This document shows, in pieces, positions 45,101 to 54,270 of a stretch of DNA of 64,000 nt. The notes beneath the pieces were generated by a model, which was not told the DNA's origin, ran no database searches, and saw only the letters and a list, made by a program, of their open reading frames with translations. Position numbers and translations under genes: made by a program. The DNA lies in assembly GCF_022479115.1 (NCBI RefSeq), contig NZ_CP092497.1, positions 868,001 through 932,000 on the forward strand, in the 5' to 3' direction. Source of the stretch: Amycolatopsis sp. EV170708-02-1. GTDB taxonomy: Bacteria > Actinomycetota > Actinomycetes > Mycobacteriales > Pseudonocardiaceae. The number at the start of each line of letters is the position of its first letter. Within the stretch, counting starts at the first letter, position 1.

Positions 45101-46855
45101 CTACCAGGAACGCAGGGTGACGATCCGCTCTTCGAGCTGTTCGACGGACGCCATCGCGGTCGGCGGCCCGCCGCAGACCCGGCGCAGCTCGTTGTGGATC
45201 GCGCCGTGCGGCTTCTTCGTCCGGTGGTGGTGCACGCCCACCAGGGCGTTCAGCTCCTTGCGCAGGCTGCCGAGCCGCTCACTGACCGACTGCGGCCGCG
45301 CGACCGGAGCCGCCTCCTCGGCCTTGGGCTTGCGCCGCTTCTCGTCGGAGAGCTGCTCCTCCTGCCGCTTACGCAGCAGCGCGCGGACCTGGTCCGGCTC
45401 CAGCAGCCCCGGCAGGCCGAGGTACTCCTGCTCCTCGTCGGAACCGGAGAACACCGCGGTGCCGAACGAGTTGCCGTCGTAGATCACCTGGTCGAGCTCC
45501 GCGGAGGCGCCCAGCGAGGTGAACGCCTTCTCCTCCTCGCCCGGCTCGTCCTCGGTGCGGTTGGCCTGGGCCAGGAGTTCGTCGTCCCAGCCCTCCTTCT
45601 CGCGGTGCGGCTTGCCGAGGACGTGGTCGCGCTGCGCCTCCAGCTCGCTGGCCAGCTCCAGCAGCACCGGCACGCTCGGCAGGAAGACCGAAGCCGTCTC
45701 GCCGGGCTTGCGCGACCGCACGTACCGGCCGATGGCCTGCGCGAAGAACAGCGGCGTCGACGCGCTCGTGGCGTAGACACCGACGGCCAGACGCGGGACG
45801 TCGACGCCTTCGGACACCATCCGGACCGCGACGAGCCAGCGGTCGGTCGAATCGGAGAACTCCTTGATCCGCCCGGACGCCTTGGGGTCGTCGGAGAGGA
45901 CGACCGTCGGGTTCTGGCCGGAGATGCGCTGCAGGATCTTGGCGTAGGCGCGCGCGGAGTCCTGGTCGGTGGCGATCACCAGGCCGCCCGCGTCCGGGAT
46001 GCCGTTGGCCCGGAGCTGCGCGAGACGCGTGTCCGCGGCCTGCAGCACCGACGGGATCCACTCGCCGGCCGGGTCGAGCGCCGTGCGCCAGGCCCGCGCG
46101 TTCTGCTCGGCGGTCAGCGGCTCGCCGAGCCGCGCGGTGAACTCCTCCCCCGCGCTGGTGCGCCAGGAGGCCTCACCGGAGTAGGCGAGGAAGACGACCG
46201 GCCGGACCACGCCGTCGGCGAGCGCGTCGGCGTAGCCGTAGGAATGGTCGGCCTTGCTGCGCTGGAAACCCGAGCCGTCGGCCTCGTAGGTGACGAACGG
46301 GATCGGCGAGTCGTCGCTGCGGAACGGCGTCCCGGTGAGCGCGAGACGGCGGACGGCGGGGGTGAACGCCTCGCGGATCGCGTCGCCCCACGACTTCGCG
46401 TCGCCGCCGTGGTGGATCTCGTCCAGGATGACCAGCGTCTTGCGGTTCTCGGTGCGCACGCGGTGCAGCGTCGGATGCGCGGCGACCTGCGCGTAGGTGA
46501 GCGCGACACCTTGATAGTCACGCGAGGTGACGCCGGTGCCGTTGCGGAAGTTCGAGTCGATCGCGATACCGGCGGCCGCGGCGGAGGCGGCCCACTGGTG
46601 CTTCAGGTGCTCGGTCGGCGCGACGATGGTGATCCGCTCGACGGTCCGGTCGCTCAGCAGCTCGGCGGCGATCCGGAGACCGAACACCGTCTTGCCCGCG
46701 CCCGGCGTCGCCACGGCCAGGAAGTCCTGCGGTTTCTTCGTGAGGTACTTCGTCAGCGCTCGCCGCTGCCAGGCACGCAGCGGGCGGGCCGTGCTGTCCT
46801 TCGCCGCGGGAGGCGCGCCAAGCTCGCCTCGATCGCGTTCAACCGTTTCCGACAT
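45101..46855 (-). CDS. DEAD/DEAH-box (superfamily 2) helicase-like protein
   Basis: A 584-residue ATPase with two helicase lobes. Walker A is TPGAGKT (residues 50-56), the DEIH box is at 145-148, motif III is LTGTPFR (about 174-180), and motif VI is AIGRYVR in lobe 2 after VSEGVDVPRLAVG. The C-terminal 100 residues are charged, with a basic helical tail. It resembles type III restriction/XPB-like helicases common in actinomycetes; no methyltransferase or nuclease partner is nearby, so a repair or nucleic-acid remodelling role is more likely than restriction. It is divergent from the YihY gene. Confidence 0.85.
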   Translation of the reverse strand: MSETVERDRGELGAPPAAKDSTARPLRAWQRRALTKYLTKKPQDFLAVATPGAGKTVFGLRIAAELLSDRTVERITIVAPTEHLKHQWAASAAAAGIAIDSNFRNGTGVTSRDYQGVALTYAQVAAHPTLHRVRTENRKTLVILDEIHHGGDAKSWGDAIREAFTPAVRRLALTGTPFRSDDSPIPFVTYEADGSGFQRSKADHSYGYADALADGVVRPVVFLAYSGEASWRTSAGEEFTARLGEPLTAEQNARAWRTALDPAGEWIPSVLQAADTRLAQLRANGIPDAGGLVIATDQDSARAYAKILQRISGQNPTVVLSDDPKASGRIKEFSDSTDRWLVAVRMVSEGVDVPRLAVGVYATSASTPLFFAQAIGRYVRSRKPGETASVFLPSVPVLLELASELEAQRDHVLGKPHREKEGWDDELLAQANRTEDEPGEEEKAFTSLGASAELDQVIYDGNSFGTAVFSGSDEEQEYLGLPGLLEPDQVRALLRKRQEEQLSDEKRRKPKAEEAAPVARPQSVSERLGSLRKELNALVGVHHHRTKKPHGAIHNELRRVCGGPPTAMASVEQLEERIVTLRSW

Positions 46856-47005
46856 GCCGGTTCCCCACCTCCCTCATCGAAAACCGCTGGTCAATCGCCT
46901 TGTCACAAGCGAAAACCCCCACTTGGGTATCCGGCCGCGACGCCGGCGCCTGAGGTGAGGGCACTGGAGACAAGCCTACCTCGCGGGCCCGTGGAACGCG
47001 GGAAG

Positions 47006-47052
47006 CGCCACCCCCGTTGTCGGGTTACTCACCCGAAAACCCAGGGGTGGCG
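47006..47052. repeat. Nested inverted repeat between divergent helicase and YihY genes
   Basis: Outer arms CGCCACCCC (47006-47014) and GGGGTGGCG (47044-47052) enclose inner arms TCGGGT (47020-47025) and ACCCGA (47031-47036). The site lies in a divergent promoter region, not at a gene end, so a regulator-binding or cruciform role is more likely than termination. The remainder of the 265-base gap shows no gene. Confidence 0.6.
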
Positions 47053-47120
47053 AGCCGAATGGCGCGGCATGGACCATGCTGGACACCGTCAAGGGCGCTC
47101 GGCGCCGGCGGAGGAGCTGC

Positions 47121-48245
47121 ATGAGCGAGGAGAACGGCCGTCCCGGCACGGCCGCCGAGGTCGCGAAGGGCCGCAGGGGTCCGTTGCGCCTGCTCAGCCG
47201 CACGCTCAGCAAGGCGTGGGACGGCAACATCTTCTCCGAGGCCGCCGAAGCCGCCTTCTGGCAGACACTCTCCCTGCCGCCGCTGCTGCTCGGTCTCCTC
47301 GGTTGCCTCGGCTTCGTCGGCGACTGGTTCGGCCAGGAGGTCGTGACCGCGGTCCACGACCGGATCATCACCTTCAGCAAGACGATCTTCAGCGACAACG
47401 CCGTCCACGACATCATCGAGCCGACGGTCAACAGCATCCTGTTCGTCGGCAAGGGAGAGATCGTCTCCGTCGGCTTCCTGATCTCCCTGTGGGCCGGTTC
47501 GTCGGCGATGTCGTCGTTCGTCGACGCGATCACCGTCGCGCACGACCAGTACGGCGTCCGCAACGACGTCTGGCAGCGGATCTTCGCGCTGCTGCTGTAC
47601 CTGGCCGGGCTGGTCATCCTGGTGGTCGGGCTGCCGCTGCTGGCGATCGGGCCGGATCTGCTCCCCCAGTTCTTCCCCACCGACTGGCGCGGCACGGTGT
47701 CGTACTGGGTCGGCACGCTGTACTACCCGGTGCTGGCCGTGATGATCGTGCTGGCGCTGACGACGCTGTACAAGCTGGCCCTGCCGCGCCGGCTGCCGTG
47801 GCACCGCGGGCTGCCGGGCGCGATGCTCGCCATGGTCGTGTTCCTGCTCTCCAGTATCGGGCTGCGGATCTACCTGAACTGGATCACCAAGACCGGCTAC
47901 ACCTACGGCGCGCTCGCCGCGCCGATCGCGTTCCTGTTGCTGATGTTCTTCATCGGGCTCGCGGTGGTCGGCGGCGCGTACTTCAACAGCGCGATCCAGG
48001 AACTGTGGCCCGCCAAGGCGACGAAACGCCAGCGCCGGAAATGGCGGCGGCTGGAAATGGAACGCGCCAGCGAACGGATCCGTGCCGAAGAGGGCCGCAA
48101 ACTGTGGGAACGGACGACCGTCCCGCTCCGCCGCCCCCGCCAGAACGGCGATTCCCCCGATGGTGACGCGGAGCACGCTTCGGAACAATCGGTGAACGCG
48201 GAAACGCAGAGCGAAACCGATTCGGTGACCGAACGGCGAAGTTGA
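47121..48245 (+). CDS. YihY/virulence factor BrkB family membrane protein
   Basis: A 374-residue membrane protein with about six helices and a long charged C-terminal tail. It begins with an amphipathic segment (KAWDGNIFSEAAEAAFWQTL), followed by the typical YihY core with SILFVGKGEIVSVGFLISLW. The family was once called ribonuclease BN by mistake; its function is unsettled and possibly transport-related. GGAGGAG stands just before the ATG at 47121, which is preferred to the ATG at 47076. Confidence 0.85.
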   Translation: MSEENGRPGTAAEVAKGRRGPLRLLSRTLSKAWDGNIFSEAAEAAFWQTLSLPPLLLGLLGCLGFVGDWFGQEVVTAVHDRIITFSKTIFSDNAVHDIIEPTVNSILFVGKGEIVSVGFLISLWAGSSAMSSFVDAITVAHDQYGVRNDVWQRIFALLLYLAGLVILVVGLPLLAIGPDLLPQFFPTDWRGTVSYWVGTLYYPVLAVMIVLALTTLYKLALPRRLPWHRGLPGAMLAMVVFLLSSIGLRIYLNWITKTGYTYGALAAPIAFLLLMFFIGLAVVGGAYFNSAIQELWPAKATKRQRRKWRRLEMERASERIRAEEGRKLWERTTVPLRRPRQNGDSPDGDAEHASEQSVNAETQSETDSVTERRS

Positions 48246-48367
48246 GCGGGGCCTCATCCCGAAGTCGTACTCCGATTCCACCCGTGGTGTGAATCCACTC
48301 CACCCCCTCCCGTGAAAAGCTCGCGGTAATCCGCACGTTCCCGAGCTGTCTTCCTGGGGATCCCGTC

Positions 48368-51300
48368 ATGTCCACGCTGGCCAGACTGAGCCTGCGCAAC
48401 CGAAGTCTCATCGGGCTGCTCGCCCTGGTGGTGATCGGCTTCGGCGCCTTCGCCCTGCCGCAGCTGAAGCAGCAGCTGTTCCCGTCACTGCAGTTCCCGC
48501 AGGCGCAGGTCATCACGCCGTACGCGGGCGCGTCGCCGGACGCGGTCGACCGTCAGGTCACCGAGCCGCTCGAAGGCGGGCTGCAGGGTTTGAAGGGGCT
48601 CGAAGAACTGAGCTCGACGTCGTCGGAGGGGCTGTCGCGGATCACCGCGCAGTTCGAATTCGGCACGGACATCGACGCGGCCGTCGGGCAGATCCAGCGC
48701 GTCGTCGACGGGCTCAAGGCCCGCCTGCCGCAGAACAGCGAGCCGACGGTTTCGGCGGGGTCCACCGACGATCTCCCGGTCGTGCTGCTCGCCGCCGGGA
48801 CCACCGGTGACCCGCAGGCGCTCGCGCCCGCGCTGACCGGGGAGGTCGCGCCGGAACTGCGCAAGATCGACGGCGTCCGCGAGGTCGAGGTGACCGGTGC
48901 GCGGCAGCCGCGGGTCACCATCGCGCTGGACTACGCGAAGCTTGCGGCCGCGGGGGTCGACCCGTCGTCCATCGCCACCACGTTGCAGACCGCCGGTGCC
49001 GCCGTCCCGGCCGGAACGCTGACCGAAGGCGGCAAGACGCTCACCGTCCAGGTCGGCGGCGGACCGACCACAGTGGACACGATCAAGAACCTTTACCTGA
49101 CGCCCGCTTCTCGTCCCGGGGCGCAGGCTAAACCGGTGAAGCTCGGTGATGTCGCGGATGTCCAGGCCGGCTTCGCGCCGCCGACGTCGATCACGCGCAC
49201 CAACGGCAAGCCGAGCCTCGGGCTCTCAATCACCATGGTGGAGAACGGGAACGCGGTCGCGATCTCGGAAGCGGTGCGGGACAAGCTGCCCGAGCTGTCG
49301 AAGAAGATCGGCGCCGAGATGAGCGTCGTGTTCGACCAGGGCACCCCGGTCAAGGACGCGATCAGCGGCCTGACCACCGAAGGCCTGCTGGGGCTGGCGT
49401 TCGCGGTCGTGGTGATCCTGCTGTTCCTGCTGTCGGTGCGCTCGACGCTGGTGACGGCGGTGTCGATCCCGCTTTCGGTGGTCGTGGCGCTTTTGGCGTT
49501 GTGGACCGGCGATCTCTCGCTGAACCTGCTCACCCTCGGCGCGCTCACCATCGCCATCGGGCGGGTGGTCGACGACTCGATCGTGGTGCTGGAGAACATC
49601 AAACGACATCTGGCCTACGGCGAGGAGAAGGAGCGCGCGGTGCTCGACGGCGTGCGCGAGGTCGCGGGTGCCGTGACGTCGTCCACCCTCACCACGGTCG
49701 CGGTGTTCCTGCCGATCGCCTTCGTGGGCGGGTTCGTCGGCGAGCTGTTCTCACCGTTCGCGATCACGGTCACCGTGGCGCTGCTGGCGTCGCTGCTGGT
49801 CTCGCTGACGATCGTGCCGGTGCTGGCGTACTGGTTCCTCAAGCCGCCCAAGGCCCCGGCGGACGAACGCGAGGCCGAGCTCACGCGCCAGGCCGCCGAG
49901 GACAAGGAACGCCGGGGGCTGCTGCAGCGCGGGTACGTGCCGGTGATCCGGTTCGCGACCCGGCGCCGCGTCACCGTCGTGCTGCTGGCGCTGATCATCT
50001 TCGGCGGCACGGTCGGGCTGGCCTCGCGGCTGAACACGAACTTCCTCGACCAGTCCGGCTCGACGACGCTGAGCCTTTCGCAGAAGCTGCCGCCCGGCAC
50101 CAGTCCCGAGGCCAAGGAGAAGGCCGCGGGCGCGGTGGAGCAGGCGCTCGCCGCCGAACCGGCCGTCGAGACCTACCAGGTCAGCATCGGCGGGGGCAAC
50201 TTCTTCGGCGGCGGCGGGACGGCGACCAGCATCCAGGTCACCGTCGCCAAGGACACCGACCTCGACGCGCTGTCGGATCGCCTGCGGGGCAAGCTGGACA
50301 AGCCGGAACTCGGCGAGGTCAAGATCGGCGCGGAGGCGGGCGGGTTCAACTCCGACCAGATCTCGATCACCGTCACCGCACCGGACGAAGCGGCGCTGAA
50401 GCCCGCCGCCGAGCAGGTCCGCCAGGCCCTGTCCGGCGTCCCGGACCTCACCGAGGTGACCAGTGACCTCGCGCAGGGCTCGCCGCGCGTGCAGGTCGAG
50501 GTCGACGCCGCCAAGGCGGCCGCGAGCGGGCTTTCGGCGACCACGATCGGCCAGATCGCGAACCAGGCCATCGCCGGCCGCACGGTGACGCAGCTGCCGG
50601 TCGACGGCAGGCGCACGGACATCGTGCTGCGCGCGGGCACGGCCCCGGTGTCGGTCGACGCGGTCAAGGCGCTGCCGATCCCGAGCGCGACCGGCGTGGT
50701 GCGGCTGGATTCCGTCGCCACCGTGTCCACAGTGGACGGACCGGCCGCGGTGCACCGCACCTCGGGCGAGCTGAGCACCACGGTCACCGCCAAGAACACC
50801 GGAGCGGACCTGGCCGCCACCACGAAGGCCATCCAGTCCAAATTGGACGGACTGACCTTCAGCGGCGGCGCGGCGTACAAGCTCGGCGGGGTCAGCGAGG
50901 ACCAGCAGGAGGCGTTCGGGAACCTGTTCCTCGCGCTGCTGGCCGCGGTCGCGATCGTGTACCTGATCATGGTGGCGACGTTCCGCAGCCTGATCCAGCC
51001 GCTGATCCTGCTGGTGTCGATCCCGTTCGCGGCGACCGGCGCGATCGGGCTGCTGCTGGCCACCGGGACCGCGCTGGGCCTGCCCGCGCTGATCGGGATG
51101 CTGATGCTCGTCGGCATCGTGGTGACCAACGCGATCGTGCTGATCGACCTGATCAACCAGTACCGGGCTTCGGGGATGAGCGTCGCGGACGCCGTCGTCG
51201 AAGGCGGGCGGCGACGGCTGCGGCCGATCCTGATGACCGCGGCGGCGACCATCTTCGCGCTGGTCCCGATGGCGCTCGGGCTGACCGGGCAGGGCGGGTT

Positions 51301-51493
51301 CATCGGGCAGCCGCTGGCGATCGTGGTGATCGGCGGGCTCGTCAGCTCGACCCTGCTGACGCTGATCCTGGTGCCGACGCTGTACACGATGGTCGAGACG
51401 CGGAAAGAGAAGCGCCGCGCCAAGAAGGCGGCCCGCCGGTCCCCTTCGGAGGCACCCACGACGGAAACGCTGACGCCGGAACCGACCGCATAG
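48368..51493 (+). CDS. RND-superfamily efflux transporter (AcrB/SwrC-like)
   Basis: A 1041-residue proton-driven exporter with the classical RND plan: helix 1, a large extracytoplasmic loop (about residues 35-320), helices 2-7, a second loop (about 560-840) and helices 8-12. The proton-relay aspartates are in AIGRVVDDSIVVLENIKRH (helix 4). No membrane-fusion protein gene is adjacent, as expected in a Gram-positive cell, where it resembles Bacillus SwrC/YerP. Export of drugs, lipids or surfactants is possible. It ends next to palindrome D, convergent with a secreted-protein gene. Confidence 0.92.
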   Translation: MSTLARLSLRNRSLIGLLALVVIGFGAFALPQLKQQLFPSLQFPQAQVITPYAGASPDAVDRQVTEPLEGGLQGLKGLEELSSTSSEGLSRITAQFEFGTDIDAAVGQIQRVVDGLKARLPQNSEPTVSAGSTDDLPVVLLAAGTTGDPQALAPALTGEVAPELRKIDGVREVEVTGARQPRVTIALDYAKLAAAGVDPSSIATTLQTAGAAVPAGTLTEGGKTLTVQVGGGPTTVDTIKNLYLTPASRPGAQAKPVKLGDVADVQAGFAPPTSITRTNGKPSLGLSITMVENGNAVAISEAVRDKLPELSKKIGAEMSVVFDQGTPVKDAISGLTTEGLLGLAFAVVVILLFLLSVRSTLVTAVSIPLSVVVALLALWTGDLSLNLLTLGALTIAIGRVVDDSIVVLENIKRHLAYGEEKERAVLDGVREVAGAVTSSTLTTVAVFLPIAFVGGFVGELFSPFAITVTVALLASLLVSLTIVPVLAYWFLKPPKAPADEREAELTRQAAEDKERRGLLQRGYVPVIRFATRRRVTVVLLALIIFGGTVGLASRLNTNFLDQSGSTTLSLSQKLPPGTSPEAKEKAAGAVEQALAAEPAVETYQVSIGGGNFFGGGGTATSIQVTVAKDTDLDALSDRLRGKLDKPELGEVKIGAEAGGFNSDQISITVTAPDEAALKPAAEQVRQALSGVPDLTEVTSDLAQGSPRVQVEVDAAKAAASGLSATTIGQIANQAIAGRTVTQLPVDGRRTDIVLRAGTAPVSVDAVKALPIPSATGVVRLDSVATVSTVDGPAAVHRTSGELSTTVTAKNTGADLAATTKAIQSKLDGLTFSGGAAYKLGGVSEDQQEAFGNLFLALLAAVAIVYLIMVATFRSLIQPLILLVSIPFAATGAIGLLLATGTALGLPALIGMLMLVGIVVTNAIVLIDLINQYRASGMSVADAVVEGGRRRLRPILMTAAATIFALVPMALGLTGQGGFIGQPLAIVVIGGLVSSTLLTLILVPTLYTMVETRKEKRRAKKAARRSPSEAPTTETLTPEPTA

Positions 51494-51496
51494 GGT

Positions 51497-51542
51497 CTCG
51501 TGAGTGGTAAGGACGGTTAGAACCGTCCTTACCACTCACGAG
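51497..51542. repeat. 46-bp palindromic element, copy D
   Basis: Identical to copy A in both arms and centre (AG). It lies three bases after the RND stop and ten bases before the end of the convergent secreted-protein gene. The placement suggests a shared bidirectional terminator. Confidence 0.9.
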
Positions 51543-51552
51543 CCTGCGGGAG

Positions 51553-52389
51553 TCACGCCTTACGGAACCGCCAGGTCTTGCTGTCGAAGGCCACGCACCA
51601 CGAAGGTGACAGCACGACGACCCGCAGGGTCCCGTCGGCGGCGACGTCGATGCCCTCGGTCTCGAAGTTCCCGCTGCAGGTGCTCTTCAGGGGCAGCTGC
51701 CCGAGCGACGTCACCCGCCCGGTCACGTCCGAACCGGACAGCGCGCCGGAGAGGTCGACCTGCAGCAGCGGCTTCGTGGTCCCGAACAGCGACCCTTCGG
51801 GATCGTCGGACGAGCACAGCAGCCGGGTCGCGGTGACGAAGTCGCAGCCCTGGATGTCCCGCACCGGCTTGTCGAGCCGGATCGCGGACGAGTACGGCAG
51901 GTTCGCCGAGGGATTCGTGTGCGCGACGCCGGGCATCGGGTGCACGAGGAGCCGGTCCATCGTGCCCCACTCGCCCGCCACCATCCAGCGCGCGTCGGGG
52001 GTCACGGCGGCGAACGAGTTGTTGTTCGCCTCCCACGATTCCAGCGTGTGCGTGTAGTTCGCCCACTTCCCGTCGGGCGACTCGACGCGGAAGAGCTTCG
52101 CTCCCCGGTCGTCGCGCTGGTACGGCTCGACGTACCAGCCTTGCGCGGAGCCCGGGTCGCCGACGTGGTTCCAGCCCTGGGTCGAGAGGCTCATCGGGAC
52201 GGTCGCGATCCCGGTGTAGCGGTAGATCGTCCCGGACGGCCGTTCGATGGTGGCCAGGCCCTGGCCCTCGTCGAGCGGGCGGGCGTTGTCCGAACCGACC
52301 GTGGTCCAGCCGGTGACGGCTTGGGCGGCGGCGGGTGAGAACACCGCGACCAACGCGGCGATGGCGAGCACGATCCCGGTTCTACGCAT
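51553..52389 (-). CDS. Secreted protein of unknown function
   Basis: A 278-residue protein with an N-terminal signal peptide (MRRTGIVLAIAALVAVFSPA then AAQAV). The mature part contains RPSGTIYRYTGIATVPMSLS, YTHTLESWEANNNSFAAVTP and several cysteines. A repeated beta-sheet (propeller-like) fold is suggested. No family is recognised, and it shows no clear similarity to the other secreted protein at 28111-29310. Upstream, TTTCGCTGG and CCAGCGAAA form an inverted repeat near 52410-52436 that may be a promoter element. Confidence 0.72.
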   Translation of the reverse strand: MRRTGIVLAIAALVAVFSPAAAQAVTGWTTVGSDNARPLDEGQGLATIERPSGTIYRYTGIATVPMSLSTQGWNHVGDPGSAQGWYVEPYQRDDRGAKLFRVESPDGKWANYTHTLESWEANNNSFAAVTPDARWMVAGEWGTMDRLLVHPMPGVAHTNPSANLPYSSAIRLDKPVRDIQGCDFVTATRLLCSSDDPEGSLFGTTKPLLQVDLSGALSGSDVTGRVTSLGQLPLKSTCSGNFETEGIDVAADGTLRVVVLSPSWCVAFDSKTWRFRKA

Positions 52390-52509
52390 GAAGGCTCCGT
52401 CCCGGCTGGGTTTCGCTGGCGGGTACTGATTACCAGCGAAAACCGGGCCGGGCAGCCACCATGTGAAGGATTTTCAGATTTTGTCCGGTTTCGGACACCG
52501 GACGGACAC

Positions 52510-52752
52510 TCAGTCGCCCGGCTTGAGACCGTCGTAGATCTTCTTGCAGTCCGGGCAGACCGGCGAACCGGGCTTCGCCGACTTCGTCACCGGGAAGACC
52601 TCACCGCACAGCGCCACCACGTGCGTGCCCATGACCGCGCTTTCGGCGATCTTGTTCTTGCGCACGTAGTGGAACATCTTCGGCGAATCGTCGTCGGTGC
52701 CGTCGGTGCCCTCGGGACGGGTATCCGGCTTCGGAAGGGTCTGAGTACTCAC
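52510..52752 (-). CDS. DUF3039 family protein
   Basis: An 80-residue protein with the core KMFHYVRKNKIAESAVMGTH and VCPDCKKIYDGL. One more Cys in ALCGEVF makes a probable zinc site of three Cys plus His. It matches the actinobacterial DUF3039 family (near Rv2708c, from memory). GTG at 52752 avoids a longer frame running through the Spo0M gene. Function is unknown; it is divergent from Spo0M. Confidence 0.8.
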   Translation of the reverse strand: MSTQTLPKPDTRPEGTDGTDDDSPKMFHYVRKNKIAESAVMGTHVVALCGEVFPVTKSAKPGSPVCPDCKKIYDGLKPGD

Positions 52753-52810
52753 CCCTCCATAATGCCCCAAATCCTCCTGCGCACACCGGCGACCTGGCAG
52801 GATCTCGCCC

Positions 52811-53617
52811 ATGTTCCAGAAGGTGCTCGCGACGTTCGGCTCGGGCGGGGCGAAGATCGACGCCCGGCTGCTCGACCGCACGGTCTCCCCCGGCCGCCCG
52901 TTGCGCGGCGAGGTCCTGCTGCTCGGCGGCGAAGTCGATCAAGAGATCAACGGTCTCTCGGTGAAGCTGCTCGCCAGGGTCACCGTCCCCGACGAACGCC
53001 GCCCCGGCGTCGAGGACCTCGAGTTCGGCACCCAGCAGCTGGCGGGCAACGAGCGGATCGGGCCCGGCCAGCAGGTCCGGATCCCGTTCGAGGTGGCCTT
53101 GCCCTGGGAGACGCCGATCTCCAGCGTCTTCGGCAAACCGCTGACCGGGATGGCCGTCGGCCTGCAGACCAGCCTCGACATCGCCAACTCCGTCACCGAC
53201 CCGGTCGACGTCGACGGCGCCGCGATCGAGCCGCTGCCCGCGCAGAAACGGATCTTGGACGCCTTCAGCCGGATCGGCTTCGTCTTCCGCGAAGCCGTGC
53301 TGGAACGCGGCCGGGTGGACGGCGCGGTCCAGCAGCTCCCGTTCTTCCAGGAGATCCGCTTCACCCCTTCGCCGCGGTTCGCGCCCGTCTTCACCTCGGT
53401 GGCGGTGACCTTCCTGTCCTCGCCGTCGGAGACGCAGGTCGTGCTGGAGGTGACCAAACGGGTCCGGGTGTCCAAGAGCGGCGGGTTCGGCGGCCGCGGC
53501 CAGGAGTTCCTCGGCCTGTTCAAGGTCGACCACGCCGCGGTGGAGCGGGTCAAGTGGGAGCCGCAGCTCGAAGGCTGGCTGCACGAGGTGGCCAAGGCAC
53601 GCGGGATCTTCGACTGA
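52811..53617 (+). CDS. Spo0M/sporulation-control-type arrestin-fold protein
   Basis: A 268-residue cytosolic protein matching the SpoOM family, which has an arrestin-like beta-sandwich. It begins MFQKVLATFGSGGAKIDARL and contains GGEVDQEINGLSVKLLARV and QLPFFQEIRFTP. In Bacillus, Spo0M affects sporulation and cell shape; in actinomycetes the role is unclear. Its TGA overlaps the ATG of the HD-domain gene (TGATG). Confidence 0.88.
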   Translation: MFQKVLATFGSGGAKIDARLLDRTVSPGRPLRGEVLLLGGEVDQEINGLSVKLLARVTVPDERRPGVEDLEFGTQQLAGNERIGPGQQVRIPFEVALPWETPISSVFGKPLTGMAVGLQTSLDIANSVTDPVDVDGAAIEPLPAQKRILDAFSRIGFVFREAVLERGRVDGAVQQLPFFQEIRFTPSPRFAPVFTSVAVTFLSSPSETQVVLEVTKRVRVSKSGGFGGRGQEFLGLFKVDHAAVERVKWEPQLEGWLHEVAKARGIFD

Positions 53618-54261
53618 TGGACTGGCCGACCGCGATCACCCGGCTCGGTGGCGATCACCGGATCGCCGCCGTCGCGTGGGACGACCTGCAGACCCGTTAC
53701 GCCGAACCACACCGCCGCTACCACGACCTCCGGCACGTCACGGCCGTCGCCCGGGACAGCGGGGCCCTCGCCGTCGCCTTCGGCCTGGGCGCCCGCGAGC
53801 GCGCGCTCGTCGCCATCGCGGCGTGGACGCACGACGTCGTCTACGACGCCCGCCCCGGCGAGGACGAACGGGCCAGCGCCGCCTGGACCCGCGACGAACT
53901 CACCAACGCCGGGGTCCCCGCGGCCGACGTCGACCGTGCCGGGGAGCTGGTCCTCAGCACGATCCACCACGCCGCCCCCGACGAAGACCTCCTCGCCACG
54001 GCGCTGCTGGACGCCGACCTCGCGATCCTCGGCGCCGCGCCGGAGGACTACGAGCAGTACGCGAAAGGTGTCCGGGAGGAGTACTCGATCTACTCCGACG
54101 AGGACTGGCGGGCCGGACGCACGGCGGTGCTGAAGAACCTGCTGGCCAGGCCGCGGTTGTACCGCAGCGACATCGCGCGGGCACGCTGGGAGGGCAAGGC
54201 GCGCGAGAACCTCTCGAACGAACTGACCCGATGGCGTGACGCGGACCCACATCACCGATGA
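53617..54261 (+). CDS. HD-domain metal-dependent phosphohydrolase-like protein
   Basis: A 214-residue helical protein with the HD-type metal residues H-H-D-D in order: RYHDLRHV near residue 33, AAWTHDVVYD with the HD pair, and a later STIHHAAPDEDLL. This HD branch is often misannotated as an NMDA-receptor-like protein. The substrate may be a nucleotide, but that is unknown. It is translationally coupled to Spo0M and lies nine bases before psuG. Confidence 0.78.
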   Translation: MDWPTAITRLGGDHRIAAVAWDDLQTRYAEPHRRYHDLRHVTAVARDSGALAVAFGLGARERALVAIAAWTHDVVYDARPGEDERASAAWTRDELTNAGVPAADVDRAGELVLSTIHHAAPDEDLLATALLDADLAILGAAPEDYEQYAKGVREEYSIYSDEDWRAGRTAVLKNLLARPRLYRSDIARARWEGKARENLSNELTRWRDADPHHR

Positions 54262-54270
54262 TGTTCGTTC

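Noticed and set aside
45101..46855. Restriction or phage-defence helicase
   Set aside because: No methyltransferase, nuclease or other defence gene is adjacent; flanking genes are a sugar operon and a YihY protein.
45035..48166. A 1043-codon open frame on the plus strand
   Set aside because: It runs antisense to the helicase gene and then through the YihY gene in the wrong frame. Its Arg/Pro/Gly-rich product is a by-product of high GC, and it opens inside a palindrome.
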